Origin: Nelumbo lutea
Taxonomy: Eukaryota > Streptophyta > Magnoliopsida > Proteales > Nelumbonaceae
NCBI GenBank assembly: GCA_022828595.1
Contig: JAKGHH010000001.1
Location: forward strand, 123,516,999 to 123,580,998
Reading direction: 5' to 3'
DNA: 64,000 nucleotides
Part shown: piece by piece, positions 33,344 to 44,873 of the stretch
How the letters are laid out: each line of letters begins with the position of its first letter
Numbering within the stretch: position 1 is the stretch's first letter
Made by a program: the position numbers and the translations under genes
Notes under the pieces: model-generated
What the model was told of the DNA's origin: nothing
What the model saw: the letters and a program-made list of their open reading frames with translations, nothing else
Databases searched by the model: none

Positions 33344-35294
33344 TGTTAGACAGTTTTGTATGCCCTTAGCTTCAATCTGATTTGATGTACTTTTGTTATT
33401 TAGTGGAAATAAATAAAGTGCATGTTTGATTCATGTTGTTTGGTTTAATTCTGTGTAAAACCCTAAAACTGGACATTTATAGAGACTCGTGTTAGTTTTA
33501 AATGTTCACAGCCGTTGGATAAGTCTGGGGAGATTTATCCTGCCAAGGCTGATGCTGGTGTGCCACCAAGTGTTGGGATGGCCTGTCTCAGCCATCAGGG
33601 TAAGACCCGAGGCGCATGCAGTATGAGATTACTTGAATCCTTGAACCGGACCAGATTTCCAGTCTTGCCCTGGACCTTGGAGATAGATGGCCAAAACTGG
33701 AAAGTTACACTTGACCCCTAGACTCGATTATGACACTTCACTAGGTGTTGGATCAGGCTGCCTTTGATATGCCAATCAGTGAGATCCTTAGCGGGGATCA
33801 AAACCTAGGTATGTTGGGGCAGTTTGAGAATTCATCTGAGTGGGTGATCATAGTGACAGAATCAGCCACTTTGTCGGACAAAGGGTAATGATCGGGACTG
33901 CACTCTCTCTGATGGAAACCAAACTGCCGACAGTTGATTTCAATCGTTGGAATTTTGTTTTGCAAAATTTATATATGATATATATATAAGTATGGTTTCA
34001 AAATGTTTGCAAATGGTTTTAATTCCCTGGATCCATGTGAGTAGAGAGTGCGGCACTGCTCCTTGCAGCCGAGGGAGAAGTCCTCTCTTGTTGGGCAGTG
34101 CTTGATCATTAAGGGCTGAGAGGTTAAGTGTAAGAACATTTAGGATAATACCTGATGGGCTAATTTTGCACCTGCCCACAGTCCCTGGGTTTTTATAAGA
34201 TGGCTTGGCCCAGGGACCACTTAATGTAAGTGTTGGGCCCATAGGGTCCATACGATGGACTCAAGGGGTTCATTGAGTTTTTCAGTGAATTCCGCTGGGC
34301 CTTGTATTAAAGGCTGGGCCGAACCCACGTGGCTGGTGTGTAGATCAATGCTTGGGTCCCACGCCATACAAAGAAGCCCAATTGGGCAGCAGATTGGAAG
34401 CTAATTAAACACTGAACACTTAATGGGCCAAAAGCCCATTTCGAGGTGGGCTGATATGATCACCCATCCAGGGGGCGAATTTTAGATTGAAGTTAGTTAA
34501 AGGATTGGGCTCTTAGCTCTATCCACTCCTAGAGACCAAATTCAAATCAGATTTGAATCTGGTAACCTCCTGATAAGATCAGGAGTAAGCTAACTCTATC
34601 TGGGAAAGGGATTAAGATCATCCCCTATCCAAATACTGATTTGGATTGGGATAACTCCTAAGGAGGAGATTTCTTAATCAAGAAGAAATGCGGAGATTTC
34701 GAACCAACTAAGAGGAAGAAATATCAGATTTCGAACCAAGCAAGATAGCAAGAAGGGTTCCTACGATTTGAGATTAGATCTCATACTCTCCAGAAAAGAA
34801 AAACAGTTCAGCCTTTTTCGTTTCTGGAGATCTCCTCCTGCCGCCGCCATCTGCAATATTGCAAGATTCGATCTTTGCAGAAAAGAAAGTCAAGAAACCA
34901 GTTCTTGACATCAGTCTTGCAAGAAAGACTGAAAGAATTCGGTGTTTAGTGCATCCAGGGGATTTTTGTGAAGGATCCAGTGTGTAGGACGCACCCTGCT
35001 GGTTCTGTTCCATCCACAGCTGTGTCATCTTCAGCAGGAACGGATCTTGGAGCATTCTTTGGGCGTGAACACCAACTTTGGGAGATACTGCTTCTCTGGA
35101 TCAGGTATATTCCTCCCATTTATCTTTTGGTACAGATCTGGTTTGGTTATGGTTCAAGTAGGATCCTTGAATATTGTATTCTAAACTTAGGGAATATAAT
35201 TCCAAGTTGGGAGAAGGTAGGAAATTTTTTGAAATTCGCCCACCCATTCCGCAACCTTTATGGTGTCCATTAGATGGATCCTACCATTCTTTCA
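33344..35294 (+). repeat. C1 5' LTR
   Basis: This 1951-bp LTR runs TGTTAGACAG...TTCTTTCA and matches the solo LTR at 10614-12564 (inverted) and 40299-42231. The region near 34191 (TTTTATAAGA) is a possible TATA box. Confidence 0.9.
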
Positions 35295-35295
35295 G

Positions 35296-35308
35296 TGGTA
35301 TCAGAGCC
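35296..35308 (+). other. C1 primer-binding site (Met-tRNA)
   Basis: TGGTATCAGAGCC is the standard initiator Met-tRNA complement of plant Copia elements, one base inside the LTR. It is repeated at 42233-42245 after the second LTR. Confidence 0.95.
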
Positions 35309-37097
35309 ACAGGTTCGAATCTTGAACCAAAAGAAAATCAGATCTTACCCTGCACAGATGGATAGAAGGTGTTCTTTCAAGATTTGCGCAGATTGTTTTC
35401 TTTTTGAAGTATCTGTTTTTTGTTAAGGGCGATTGATCTGAAATTAATTTTTATTAAATCCAAAATTAATTTAGAATTGTTCTTTATATATTTTGATTTA
35501 ATGGACTGTTCGATCCTGGTGATCGCAGTGCAGATTTAGCGCAGATGGTTTGCGCACCCTTTTTCTTTTCTTTTTATTTATTTCATTTAATTCGGTCTGT
35601 AAATAATTTTTTTTTATTTTAGACTGAATGTATAGGATTTGATCAAGGATGTAATTAATAGAAATAGGTTTTCTATTTTATTTTTCTTGATTAAAGAAGA
35701 AGAAAGAAGAAGGCGGCGGCAGGAGATTTGCAGTTGGAGAAATCGCTTTCTGCGATTTGCAGTTTGTGAAACTGCAACCCTTGTGATTAACCTCTGTTTT
35801 GCAGGTGGTGCGAACAGTTCATAATTGCTTTGTGTTTGTTTGAAATCAAAACTATTAATTTCAGATCTTTCAATAATTAATTCTTGAATTGAAAATCAGT
35901 TTTGGACCATTTCGAACTAGATTGGACCAAAACTGTTTGGACTGAATCTGGGGTTCAAAAGGGGGCTGTTTTCAGTCCAATTGTCTCACACCTATTGTTC
36001 CAAATCTGATGTTCAATTACAGGGATTAATTCGGCCCACCTGTAAAGACCAGTTTTAAAGGGTTAAAACTGCAAAAGCCCATTATTGTGAGATAAGCTAT
36101 ATGGGCCGAACTGCTATCTGCGATTCAGCCCATACACCTAGTGGACATTAATCGTTAATGACTTGTTTTTTTTTTAAATGGGCCGTTGAATGGGCTTTAC
36201 AGCAATTAATTGATTGGATCAATTCCTCCTTTACATGTGATGTTTGGATGTTTGATGTGCTGCGACCATGGGCCATAAGTACTTGGCCCGTGATGACTCG
36301 TTAGTGGCTCTTGCGCACACCATGGCTGAATGCACATCATTGCCATGGTGTCCCTGAAGGTCATTGGATGACCCCCTCTTTGCCTGGTGGGCCCCACAAC
36401 CCTAAAAAGGTATGCGAACGAAAACACTAGCCTATTAAGGACCACCAGAAAACTGACTATATGAAAGTCAGTGGGAGCCACTATGGTTAGACCTAAATAA
36501 GAACTAGGGCGTAATTTTGTTCCCTCCAGTAAATTTGAATGCATGTGATAGGGAGATCCATATGATGGTCTCTCTAAAGGCCTTCCGTCATTATCACAAT
36601 GATGGGTCCATCAGTAATAAGGAAACGCACCCTAAAATTGGGCTATCCATTTGCTGTTGGACCTGGTAGAGTGTTTTCATAAGATGATAGGGGCGTTATA
36701 GACCGATGTGGGAGGGGCTTCACCAGAAAATGGGAAGTCTCTCACGGTACCTTGGCATAACCTGAATATGATGGTTGTACACTCAATGAACAGAAAGGTT
36801 TACCAGAAAATGGCTTTGAACCTTGTCTGACAGAGGCCAAAGGGAAACTCATATGATGAATGGATATGATCCATCACAGAAAGGTGGTGGAGTTTTGTAG
36901 CTGAAACAGTTGGCTTCACACACCCTATGTGATTTTCCACATTTCCAGAGACATTCTGTCATCTCCGTCACTGAGATAGGAGGGAAATCTCAGAGATGAA
37001 TAAATGGGAATGGAACATAGATTAAAAACCATATCTATGTAGGTAACTTGAATCAAAGTAAGGTTTTGGACTAATGATTTTGCTGTTTTATCAGAAA
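35309..37097 (+). other. C1 untranslated leader
   Basis: About 1.8 kb between primer site and gag. It matches, inverted, 61398-62912 of the minus-strand copy. It includes a T-rich part (35570-35700) and several short frames without recognised domains. No gene is seen. Confidence 0.7.
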
Positions 37098-37874
37098 ATG
37101 GCAAATGGTCAATTCGCAAAGATTCTAGATGATAACAAGCTTAAGGGCCCAAAGTATGCCGACTGGTACAAAAATCTTATGCTGGTCCTAACTTCTAAAA
37201 AGTTAGATAAGGTGGTGAAAAATCCTGCCTTGGAGCATCCGGGTGATAGGGCTTCTGAGGCCTGTAGGAGGGACTACCATGATTGGGAGGATAAGAACTC
37301 CCTAGCCCGCTGCTTTGTCATTGCCTCATTGGACAACTCAATACAAAGGTAGTTTGATCAGATCGAACTAGCCAATGACATATTGGATAGTCTAAAAACA
37401 ATGTATGAAGAACAGAACCGTTTTACTCGATAGAAGGTCCTAAAACTGTTCATGACCGCGCAGGTGTCCAAAGGGCAGAAAGTTCATGACCAATGTCTTC
37501 GGATAATGGGCTACATTAACAAACTCGAAGCCCTTGGATCCGGGCTAGATCTTGGCATGCAAGTGGATGTCATCCTAAATTCTTTGCCCTCTTCCTTCAA
37601 TGCGTTCACAATGAACTACAACATGAATAAGCTGAATGTCAGCGTCCAGGAACTCAGCAATATGTTGCAGAGGGCCGAGGATCTACTCAAGAAGGATGAG
37701 TCTGTGGTTATGCTTGCTGATGCTAACAAATCAGGCAAGAAAAAGAGAAAGGCAAAGAAGCCCTAGAAGAAAGCTGCCAAACCCAAGAAGCAGAATAAGA
37801 ATAAGGCATCTGATGTTTGTCACTTCTACAAGCAGACCGGCCACTGGAAGAGGAATTGTCCTGCCTACCTAGAA
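37098..37874 (+). pseudogene. C1 gag with damaged zinc knuckle
   Basis: ATG 37098 opens MANGQFAKILDDNKLKG, then YADWYKNLMLVLTSKKLD, ARCFVIASLDNSIQ, a stop at about 37350, KVLKLFMTAQ after another stop, and LGMQVDVILNSLPSSF, VQELSNMLQRAEDLLK. A lysine-rich stretch precedes the knuckle CHFYKQTGHWKRNC (37818-37859), whose second Cys has become Tyr. The family gag forms the particle shell. The minus-strand copy keeps the second Cys but has its own stops. Confidence 0.85.
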
Positions 37875-38235
37875 TCTAAGAAAGGTAACGCCGAAACTTG
37901 TGTCATAGAAACTAATATGTTAGTTACTTCTGTGTCTTGGTGTGTTGACTCCGAGGCTTCAACTCATGCGTGTAACTCACTGCAGGGGTTCAAGGTTAGC
38001 AGAAGATTGAATGAAGGCAAAGTGACACTATTCTTGGGAACGACTGCAAGTGTTGCAGCTGCGGCAATAGGAACCGTAGAATTAGTTTTTAGATAAGAAA
38101 TGCTTGTACTTAAAGGTTGTCTTTATGTACAGAACTTAAGAAGAAATTTGATTTCTGTTTCAAAACTGTGTGCTGATATACTGTTTATTTTAGTAATGTA
38201 ATTACTGTTAAACAGAATAACAAATTCACTTCTCG
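37875..38235 (+). pseudogene. C1 protease remnant
   Basis: SWCVDSEASTHAC contains the protease motif with DSE (37947-37955) in place of catalytic DSG; the minus-strand copy keeps DSG. It continues GFKVSRRLNEGKVTLFLG and VLKGCLYVQNLRRNLISVS, the usual link to integrase. A stop occurs near 38095. The integrase zinc region and catalytic core are missing: sequence jumps at about 38230 to the region just before the integrase C-terminal part. Confidence 0.8.
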
Positions 38236-39240
38236 TACGCTCAGAACTACCCACATCCTTTTGGGGATACGCATTAGAGACTGTTATCTACGTACTAAAT
38301 TGGGTTCCAACCAAATCGGTTCCGAAGACTCCATATGAACTATGGACCGGAAGGAAGCCAAGTGTAAGACACTTGAAAATTTGGGGTTGTCCTGCACACG
38401 TTAAAAGAACAAGAGCGGATAAGTTGGTATCCAAAACCAGTCGTTGCCTATTTATAGGCTACCCAAAAGATTCGGTGGGTTATCTATTCTATAACCCAAG
38501 TGAGCAGAAAGTGTTCTGCAGTCGAAACGCCCAACTCTTAGAAACTGAATACATCCTGGGCACCCATCGTCAGGAAATAGTTCTTAATGAGGAGAGCTCA
38601 GGAGCAGTGGGAGATGTCCCACAAGTTCCAGGTAGTGACCAACCTAGAAGATCCACCCGGGTATCCAGACCACCAGTCCGATATGGTTATGACCAGGATA
38701 GTTACCTGGTGGAAACCTTGACTAGTGAAGAAGATCCCGTGACTTACGCGGAAGCTATGTTAGACAGAGACTCCCAGAAGTGGGTGGAGGCCATGAGAGC
38801 TGAAATGGACTCAATGGAGACCAATGGAGTCCGGACTCTAGTGGATCCGCCCTTCGGGGTAAAAGCAATTGGTTGCAAATGGATCTACAAGAGGAAGAAG
38901 GGCCCCGATGGCAGGATTGAGACCTTTAAAGCTTGTTTGGTGGCGAAAGGGTATACTCAGAAAGAACGCATCGACTATGAGGAAACCTTTTCGCCCATGG
39001 CCATGCTTAAATCCATTAGGATCCTGCTAGCTGTAGCAGCGTACCATGACTACGAGATTTGGCAAATGGAGATCTTAGTGAAGATATCTACATACAGCAG
39101 CCGCAAGGCTTCATTGCTGCTGGTCAAGAACACATGGTATGTAAACTTAATAGATCCATATATGGACTTAAGTAGGCTTCTAGGAGTTGGAACATCCGTT
39201 TTGATTCTGCAGTCAAAACGTTTGACTTTGAGCAGAATTT
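38236..39240 (+). pseudogene. C1 integrase tail and RT N-terminal half
   Basis: [42 protein letters not shown] and [20 protein letters not shown] are the well-known Copia integrase C-terminal blocks. [17 protein letters not shown] leads into [59 protein letters not shown]. About 27 bp encoding the KTAFLNGNL block (around 39070) are deleted, with a frameshift after it. Confidence 0.85.
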
Positions 39241-39715
39241 GGATGAGCCCTGTGTTTACAGGAAGTCCAATGGGGATAAGATCACCTTTTTGGTGTTGTA
39301 CGTGGACGATATCCTACTCATTGGGAATGATGTAGGAATGTTGACCTCGGTCATGGTATGGCTATCACAACAGTTCTCCATGAAGGATCTTGGAGAAGCT
39401 TCATATATACTAAGTCTTCGACTCTATAGAGATAGATCGGAGCGGATAATTGAATTATCCCAGGCTGCTTACATTGACAAAATTGTCAAAAGATACAGCA
39501 TGGAGAACACCAAGAAAGGAAATGTTCCTTTCAGACATGGAGTAACTTTCTCCAAGAAGATGTCTCCCAAGACTTCTGAGGAGATTGAGAGCATGAGAGA
39601 CGCTCCCTATGCCTCAGCCGTAGGGAGCATCATGTATGCCATGTTGTGCACTCGCCCAAACATAGCTCAGGCAGTGAGTGTGGTAAGCAGATTCTAGGCT
39701 AACCCAGGGCAGGAG
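39241..39715 (+). pseudogene. C1 RT catalytic half
   Basis: The frame from about 39239 reads [30 protein letters not shown], here quoted only to mark YVDD at 39299-39310, which is intact. FSMKDLGEASYILSLRLYRDR and YAMLCTRPNIAQAVSVVSRF follow before a stop at about 39697. The domain is well preserved but cannot act because upstream frames are broken. Confidence 0.85.
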
Positions 39716-40284
39716 CATTGGACTGCTGTGAAGAACATACTTAAATACCTTCGAAGGACAAAAGAGTTTTGTCTGGTTTCGATGGTAGTTCACTGCAAGT
39801 TCTAGGGTATACCGATGCCGATTTCCAGTTGGATCCAGATGATAGAAAGTCTACATCTGGGTATGTTTTCACGATAGGATCGTGTGCTGTTTGCTGGAAA
39901 AGCAGCAAACAGGGGTCCACTGCAGACTCCACAACCGAGGCCGAGTATATTGCCGCAAGTGAAGCTGCCAAGGAAGCCGCGTGGATGAAGAAGTTCATAC
40001 ACGAATTGGGAGCGATTCTATACAGCACATCACCCATCCCGTTGTTGTGTGACAACAATGGAGCGATCGCCCAGGCTAAAGAGCCTCGGGCTCACTCGAA
40101 GTCAAAGCACATCGAGAGGAAGTACCATGTACTGCGGGAGATCGTTGGTAGAGGGGATGTCCTAATTCAGAAGGTAGCATCAGCGGACAATGTGGCAGAC
40201 CCATTGACTAAGCCACTGACACAAAAGGTGTTTGAGAAACAAGTGGAAAGTATGGGACTCTGGCTTGTATCGGATTGGACCTAA
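39716..40284 (+). pseudogene. C1 RNase H
   Basis: After a frameshift near 39770 the frame gives [61 protein letters not shown] and ADPLTKPL, the full set of Copia RNase H blocks including catalytic Asp and Glu. It ends at a stop at 40282, 15 bp before the LTR. This is one of the best-preserved domains in the window. Confidence 0.9.
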
Positions 40285-40298
40285 GTGCAAGTGAGAGC

Positions 40299-42231
40299 TG
40301 TTAGACAGTTTTGTATGCCCTAAGCGTCAATCCAAGTTGATGTACTTTTGACATTTAGTGTAAATAAATAAAGTGCATGTTTGATTCATGTTGTTTGGTT
40401 TAATTCTGTGTAAAACCCTAAAACTGAACATTTATAGAGACTCCTGTTAGTTTTAAATGTTCACAGCCGTTGGATAAGCCTAGGGAGATTTATCCTGCCA
40501 AGGCTGATACTGGTGTGCCACCAAGTGTTTGGATGGCTTGTCTCAGCCACCAGGGTAAGACCTGAGGCACATGCAGTATGAGATTACTTGAATCCTTGAA
40601 CCGGACCAGATTTCCAGTATTGCCCTGGACCTTGGAGATAGATGGGCAAAACTGGAAAGTTACACCTAACCCCTAGACTCGATTATGACACTTCACTAGG
40701 TGTTGGATCAGGCTGCCTTTGATATGCAAATCAGTGAGATCCTTAGCGAGGATCAAAACCTGGGTATGTTGGGGCAGTTTGAGAATTCATCTGAGTGGGT
40801 GATCATAGTGACAGAATCAGCCACTTTGTCGGACAAAGGGTAATGATCGGGACTGCACTCTCTCTGATGGAAACCAAACTACCGGCAGTTGATTTCAATC
40901 GTTGGAATTTTGTTTTGCAAAATTAATATATATATATATATATATATAAATGTATATGTACGGTTTCAAAAGATTTGCAAAAGATTTTAATTCCTGAGAT
41001 CCATGTGAGTAGAGAGTGTGGCACTATTCCTTGTAGCCGAGGGAGAGGTCTTCTCTTGTCGTGCAGTGCTTGATCATTAAGGGTTGAGAGGTTAAGTGTA
41101 AGACCATTTAGGATAATACCTGAGGGGCTAATCTTGCACCTGCCCACAGTCCCTGGGTTTTTATAAGATGGCTTGGCCCAGGGACCACTTAATGTAAGTG
41201 TTGGGTCCATAGGGTCCATGTGATGGGCTCAAGGGGGTCACTGAGTTTTTTAGTGAATTCGGCTGGGCCGAACCCATGTGGCTAGTGAGTAGATCAATGC
41301 TTGGGTCCCATGCCATACAAAGAAGCCCAACTGGGCAGCAGATTGGAAACTAATTAAACACTGAACACAAAGCCCATTTCGAGGTGGGCTGATATGATCA
41401 CCCATCCAGGGGTGAATTTTAGATTGAAGTGAGTAAAAGGATTGGGCTCTTAGCTCTATCCACTCCTAGAGACCAAATTCAAATCAGATTTGAATCTGGT
41501 AACCTCCTGATAAGATCAGGAGTAAGCTAACTCTATCTGGGAAAGGGATTAAGATTATCCCCTATCCAAATACTGATTTGGATTGGGATAACTCCTAAGG
41601 AGGAGATTTCTTAATCACGAAGAAAAGGAGGAGATTTCGAACCAACTAAGAGGAAGAAATATCAGATTTCGAACCAAGCAAGATAGCAAGAAGGGTTCCT
41701 GCGATTTGAGATTAGATCTCATACTCTCCAGAAAAGAAAAACAGTTCAGCCTTTTTCGTTTCTGGAGATCTCCTCCTGCCGCCGCCATCTGCAATATTGC
41801 AAGATTCGATCTTTGCAGAAAAGAAAGTCAAGAAACCAGTTCTTGACATCAGTCTTGCAAGAAAGACTGAAAGAATTCGGTGTTTAGTGCATCTAGGGGA
41901 TTTTTGTGAAGGATCCAGTGTGTAGGACGCACCCTGCTGGTTCTGTTCCATCCACAGCTGTGTCATCTTCAGCAGGGACAGATCTTGGAGCATTCTTTGG
42001 GCGTGAACACTAACTTTGGGAGATACTGCTTCTCCGGATCAGGTATAATCCTCCCATTTATCTTTTGGTACAGATCTGGTTTGATTAGGGTTGAAGTAGG
42101 ATCCTTGAATATTGTATTCTAAATTTAGGGAATATGATTCCCAGTTGGGAGAAGGTAGGAAATTTTTTGAAATTCGCCCACCCATTCCGCAACCTTATGG
42201 CGTCCATTAGATGGATCCTACCATTCTTTCA
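40299..42231 (+). repeat. C1 middle LTR
   Basis: This 1933-bp LTR runs TGTTAGACAG...TTCTTTCA. It is closely similar to 33344-35294 with small indels, including an (AT)n expansion at 40922-40951 and a shorter U3 near 41260. It is followed by a second primer site. Confidence 0.9.
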
Positions 42232-42598
42232 GTGGTATCAGAGCCAAGTTCGAATCTTGAACCAAAAGTAAATCAGATCTTACCCTGCGCAGATGGATAG
42301 AAGGTGTTCTTTCAAGATTTGCGCAGATTATTTTCTTTTTCAAGAAACTGTTTCTTGTTTAGGGCGATTGATCTGAAATTAATTTTTATTAAATCCAAAA
42401 TTAATTTAGAATTGTTCTTTATATATTTAGAATTGGTACAGATCTGGTTTGATTAGTGTTCAAGTAGATCCTTGAATATTGTATTCTAAATTTAGGGAAT
42501 ATGATTCCCAGTTGGGAGAAGGTAGGAAATTTTTGAAATTTGCCCACCCATTCCGCAACCTTTGTGGCGTCCATTAGATGGATCCTACCATTCTTTCA
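42232..42598 (+). repeat. Second C1 leader fragment plus truncated third LTR
   Basis: 42233-42245 is a second TGGTATCAGAGCC, followed by leader matching 35310-35490. At about 42430 it switches to LTR sequence (TTGGTACAGATCTGG) that runs to TTCTTTCA at 42598. A repeat of TTTAGAATTG across the switch suggests repair with short homology. Confidence 0.85.
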
Positions 42599-43240
42599 TG
42601 TATAATCCAGGATGGAGGGATCATCCCAATCTCAACTATGGGAATCCACATAACCGCCCAAGTTTCCCGCAATATCATCCAACTTTCCAGCAATATCAGT
42701 CGCACCCCCATAGACAACAGCCAGCCCAAACTTTTGATTCAGGTATGTCTTTAGAGGATATTGTCAAATTTCTTGCCACTAACACTTTGCAATTTCAGCA
42801 GGAGACAAGGGCCAGTATCCAACATTTAGGTAATCAGATGGGCCAAATGGCGATGGCGATTAGTCAGTTAGAGGTTCAGAGTTCAGGGGAATTACCTTCT
42901 CAAACAGTTGTGAATCCAAAAGAAAATGTAAGTGCAATCGTTTTGAGAAATGGTAAAGAGGTTGAGGCACTAGCAAGGGCAGCCCCCGCATTGTTGAATC
43001 AAGGAAAGGAGAAAGACATCATCCCCAATGGTGATGAAGTACCCAAGTGTAAGTTTCCTCCTCATTCTGATTATAAACCGGTACCTCCTTTTTCTAGTGC
43101 TTTAGCAGGTTCTAGGAAAGATGAGCAGTTCAAAGATTTTTATGAAACTTTCCATGGATTCGAGACAAATATTCTCCTTTTTAATGCTCTTAAACAAGTA
43201 CCTCATTATGCTAAATTCCTGAAAAGAATTATGTACACAT
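42599..43240 (+). pseudogene. E1 gag, C-terminal part
   Basis: Gag resumes with YNPGWRDHPNLNYGNP and a proline/glutamine-rich tail, then MSLEDIVKFLATNTLQFQQ, LGNQMGQMAMAISQLEVQ and SGELPSQTVVNPKENVSAI with LRNGKEV, standard between knuckle and protease in this Gypsy class. VPHYAKFLKRI and a stop at 43240 end the piece. The first 23 bp repeat what precedes the Copia insertion, so part of the reading is duplicated. Confidence 0.85.
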
Positions 43241-43786
43241 AAAAGGAAATAGAAACTAAAAGGATGTGAGAAGGTGAGAGTAGGGGAAAATGCTTCTGCA
43301 GTCATTAAAAAACTCCCTACAAAGTGTAAGGATCCAGGTATGTTCACTATCCCCTGCATGATAGGTAACACTAGAATTGAGAAGGCCATGTTAGACTTAG
43401 GAGCTTCTATTAATGTCATGCCATATTCTATATATGCTTCTTTGAAACTAGGACCTTTGAATAAGACTGGTGTAGTGATTCAATTGGCTGATAGATCGAA
43501 TGCCTATCCTAAGGGTGTAGTTGAGGATGCTCTTGTGAAAGTAAATGATTTGGTTTTTCCTGCTGATTTTTATGTGCTTGATATGGATAATGGTGATCAA
43601 ACCACTCCTATTTTGTTAGGGAGACCACTCTTAAAAACATCCAAGACTAAGATAGATGTTTATAGTGGCACACTCACCACGGAATTTGATGGTAAGAGTG
43701 TTAAGTTTAATATCTATGATGCCATGAAATATCCTACTGATGATAGTCCTATTTGTTCTGTTGATGCGATTAATTCTTTGGCATAG
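43241..43786 (+). pseudogene. E1 aspartic protease
   Basis: The frame from about 43274 reads LPTKCKDPGMFTIPCMIG, then MLDLGASINVMP with the catalytic Asp at 43394-43396 (DLG is usual in these plant Gypsy proteases), GVVIQLADRSNAYPKG, VLDMDNGDQTTPILLGRP and KIDVYSGTLT. Length and order match retropepsins. The frame differs from gag and ends at a stop (43786). Confidence 0.85.
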
Positions 43787-44275
43787 GAAGTCTTCGAACT
43801 TAATGAAAAGGATGGATTAGAAGTCTCCATTAGTAAACATCTTGAGAAAGAGGAGACAATGTTGAATTCTGATTTGTAGGAAACAGTTGCAGCATCGGAT
43901 GATTCTCCAGAGTTACAACAATCAGGTAATGCTCCTCATATTTTATTGCCGATTTTTGACAAGAGACCTTTACCCTCTGTTTTGTAGGCCCCCGTTCCAG
44001 AATTGAAGCCTCTCCCTAGTCACCTCAAGTGTGTATTCCTTGGAGACGAAGAGACATTACCGGTGATCATCTCTAGTAGCCTTAGTGCACCACAAGAGAA
44101 GCTTGTGCCAGTTCTTAAGGAGCAGAAGACGGATATTGGTTGGACGATCACAGATATCAAAGGAAACAACCCGTCTACATGCATGCATTGCCTCTTACTT
44201 GAAGAGCAAGCAAAACCTTCCTGTCAACCACAAGGAAGGCTGAACCCACCCATGATGGATGGAAGGGGAAAGCAC
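43787..44275 (+). pseudogene. E1 start of reverse transcriptase, truncated
   Basis: After stops at about 43786, 43879 and 43986, LKPLPSHLKCVFLGDEETLPVI and TDIGWTITDIKG then PSTCMHCLLLEEQAKP, RLNPPMM match the N-terminal end of Gypsy RT. It breaks off there; the YVDD palm, RNase H and integrase are absent. The deletion runs directly into the untranslated tail. Confidence 0.8.
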
Positions 44276-44645
44276 TAGAAGTTGCAACCACAAGAGCTAG
44301 AGAATCCAGTTTATGCTGATTAGAAAAGGGGAAGTTTACTTTTTCTTTTTCTCTTCTTTTTGTTTTTGTATTTATAGTTTAGTTATTTCCACCTTTTCTT
44401 TGCATTTCACCTTACATTGGGGACAATGTAAGTTTTAAGTGTGGGGGAGAGGATTTAGGTTAGAATTTAGGTTGCATTTTAAAATTTAATTTAGGTTCTG
44501 TATTTTTGCATTTGTTCGGAAAGAAAAAAAACAAAAAAAAAAACTCAACTCTTTTGGAATCAATTGAAACAGTGTTCTGGGACAACTCTTGTGAACTTAG
44601 TAAAGAAATATGATTAGGGAATACAGGATTCACCTGAAGCCATCC
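44276..44645 (+). other. E1 post-pol tail
   Basis: A GGGGACAATGTAAG...TTAAGTGTGGGGGAG motif at 44415-44450 is a conserved feature downstream of pol in many plant Athila/Tat-type elements. A-rich DNA follows. No 3' LTR of E1 is present; instead family G1 sequence begins at about 44645. Confidence 0.6.
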
Positions 44646-44873
44646 CCTTTTTAAAAATTTGGATAGAAAGATCCTTTAGGGAGCCTCACATTTGGTTCAA
44701 AAGTGTGCTGAATTTTTGGGAAATTTGTAATTACTTTCCATAACCGGCGGTTGGTGTCTAAGGAAAGAGGTTAAACGGATAAGCCTAACCAGGTTTTGTG
44801 GTTACTTAATTAGGTCCTTGGAAGAGGAAGGGGAGCCTCCCACATCCCCACCTCTTACTTGGTTAACCAAAGG
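44646..44873 (+). repeat. G1 leader fragment
   Basis: This stretch matches 46755-46985 and 29390-29605 (GGATAGAAAGATCCTTTAGGGAG through CTTGGTTAACCAAAGGA), the untranslated leader of family G1. It stops at AAAGGA, a hexamer also present in the LTR sequence that follows, pointing to a microhomology junction. Confidence 0.75.

Larger units (their letters stand above)
33344..42598 (+). mobile_element. Composite Copia C1 element with three LTR copies
   Basis: Order: full LTR (33344-35294), primer site, leader, gag to RNase H, full LTR (40299-42231), primer site and about 190 bp of leader again (42232-42432), then the last 166 bp of a third LTR (42433-42598). The simplest reading is a tandem dimer sharing its middle LTR that later lost most of its second internal region and third LTR. 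It sits in E1 gag, flanked by a 22-bp duplication. Coding is broken and the integrase core is deleted. Confidence 0.85.

Noticed and set aside
35296..35308. tRNA-like matches at TGGTATCAGAGCC and TGGCGCC-type sites
   Set aside because: They are complementary to tRNA 3' ends (primer-binding sites) and no cloverleaf surrounds them.
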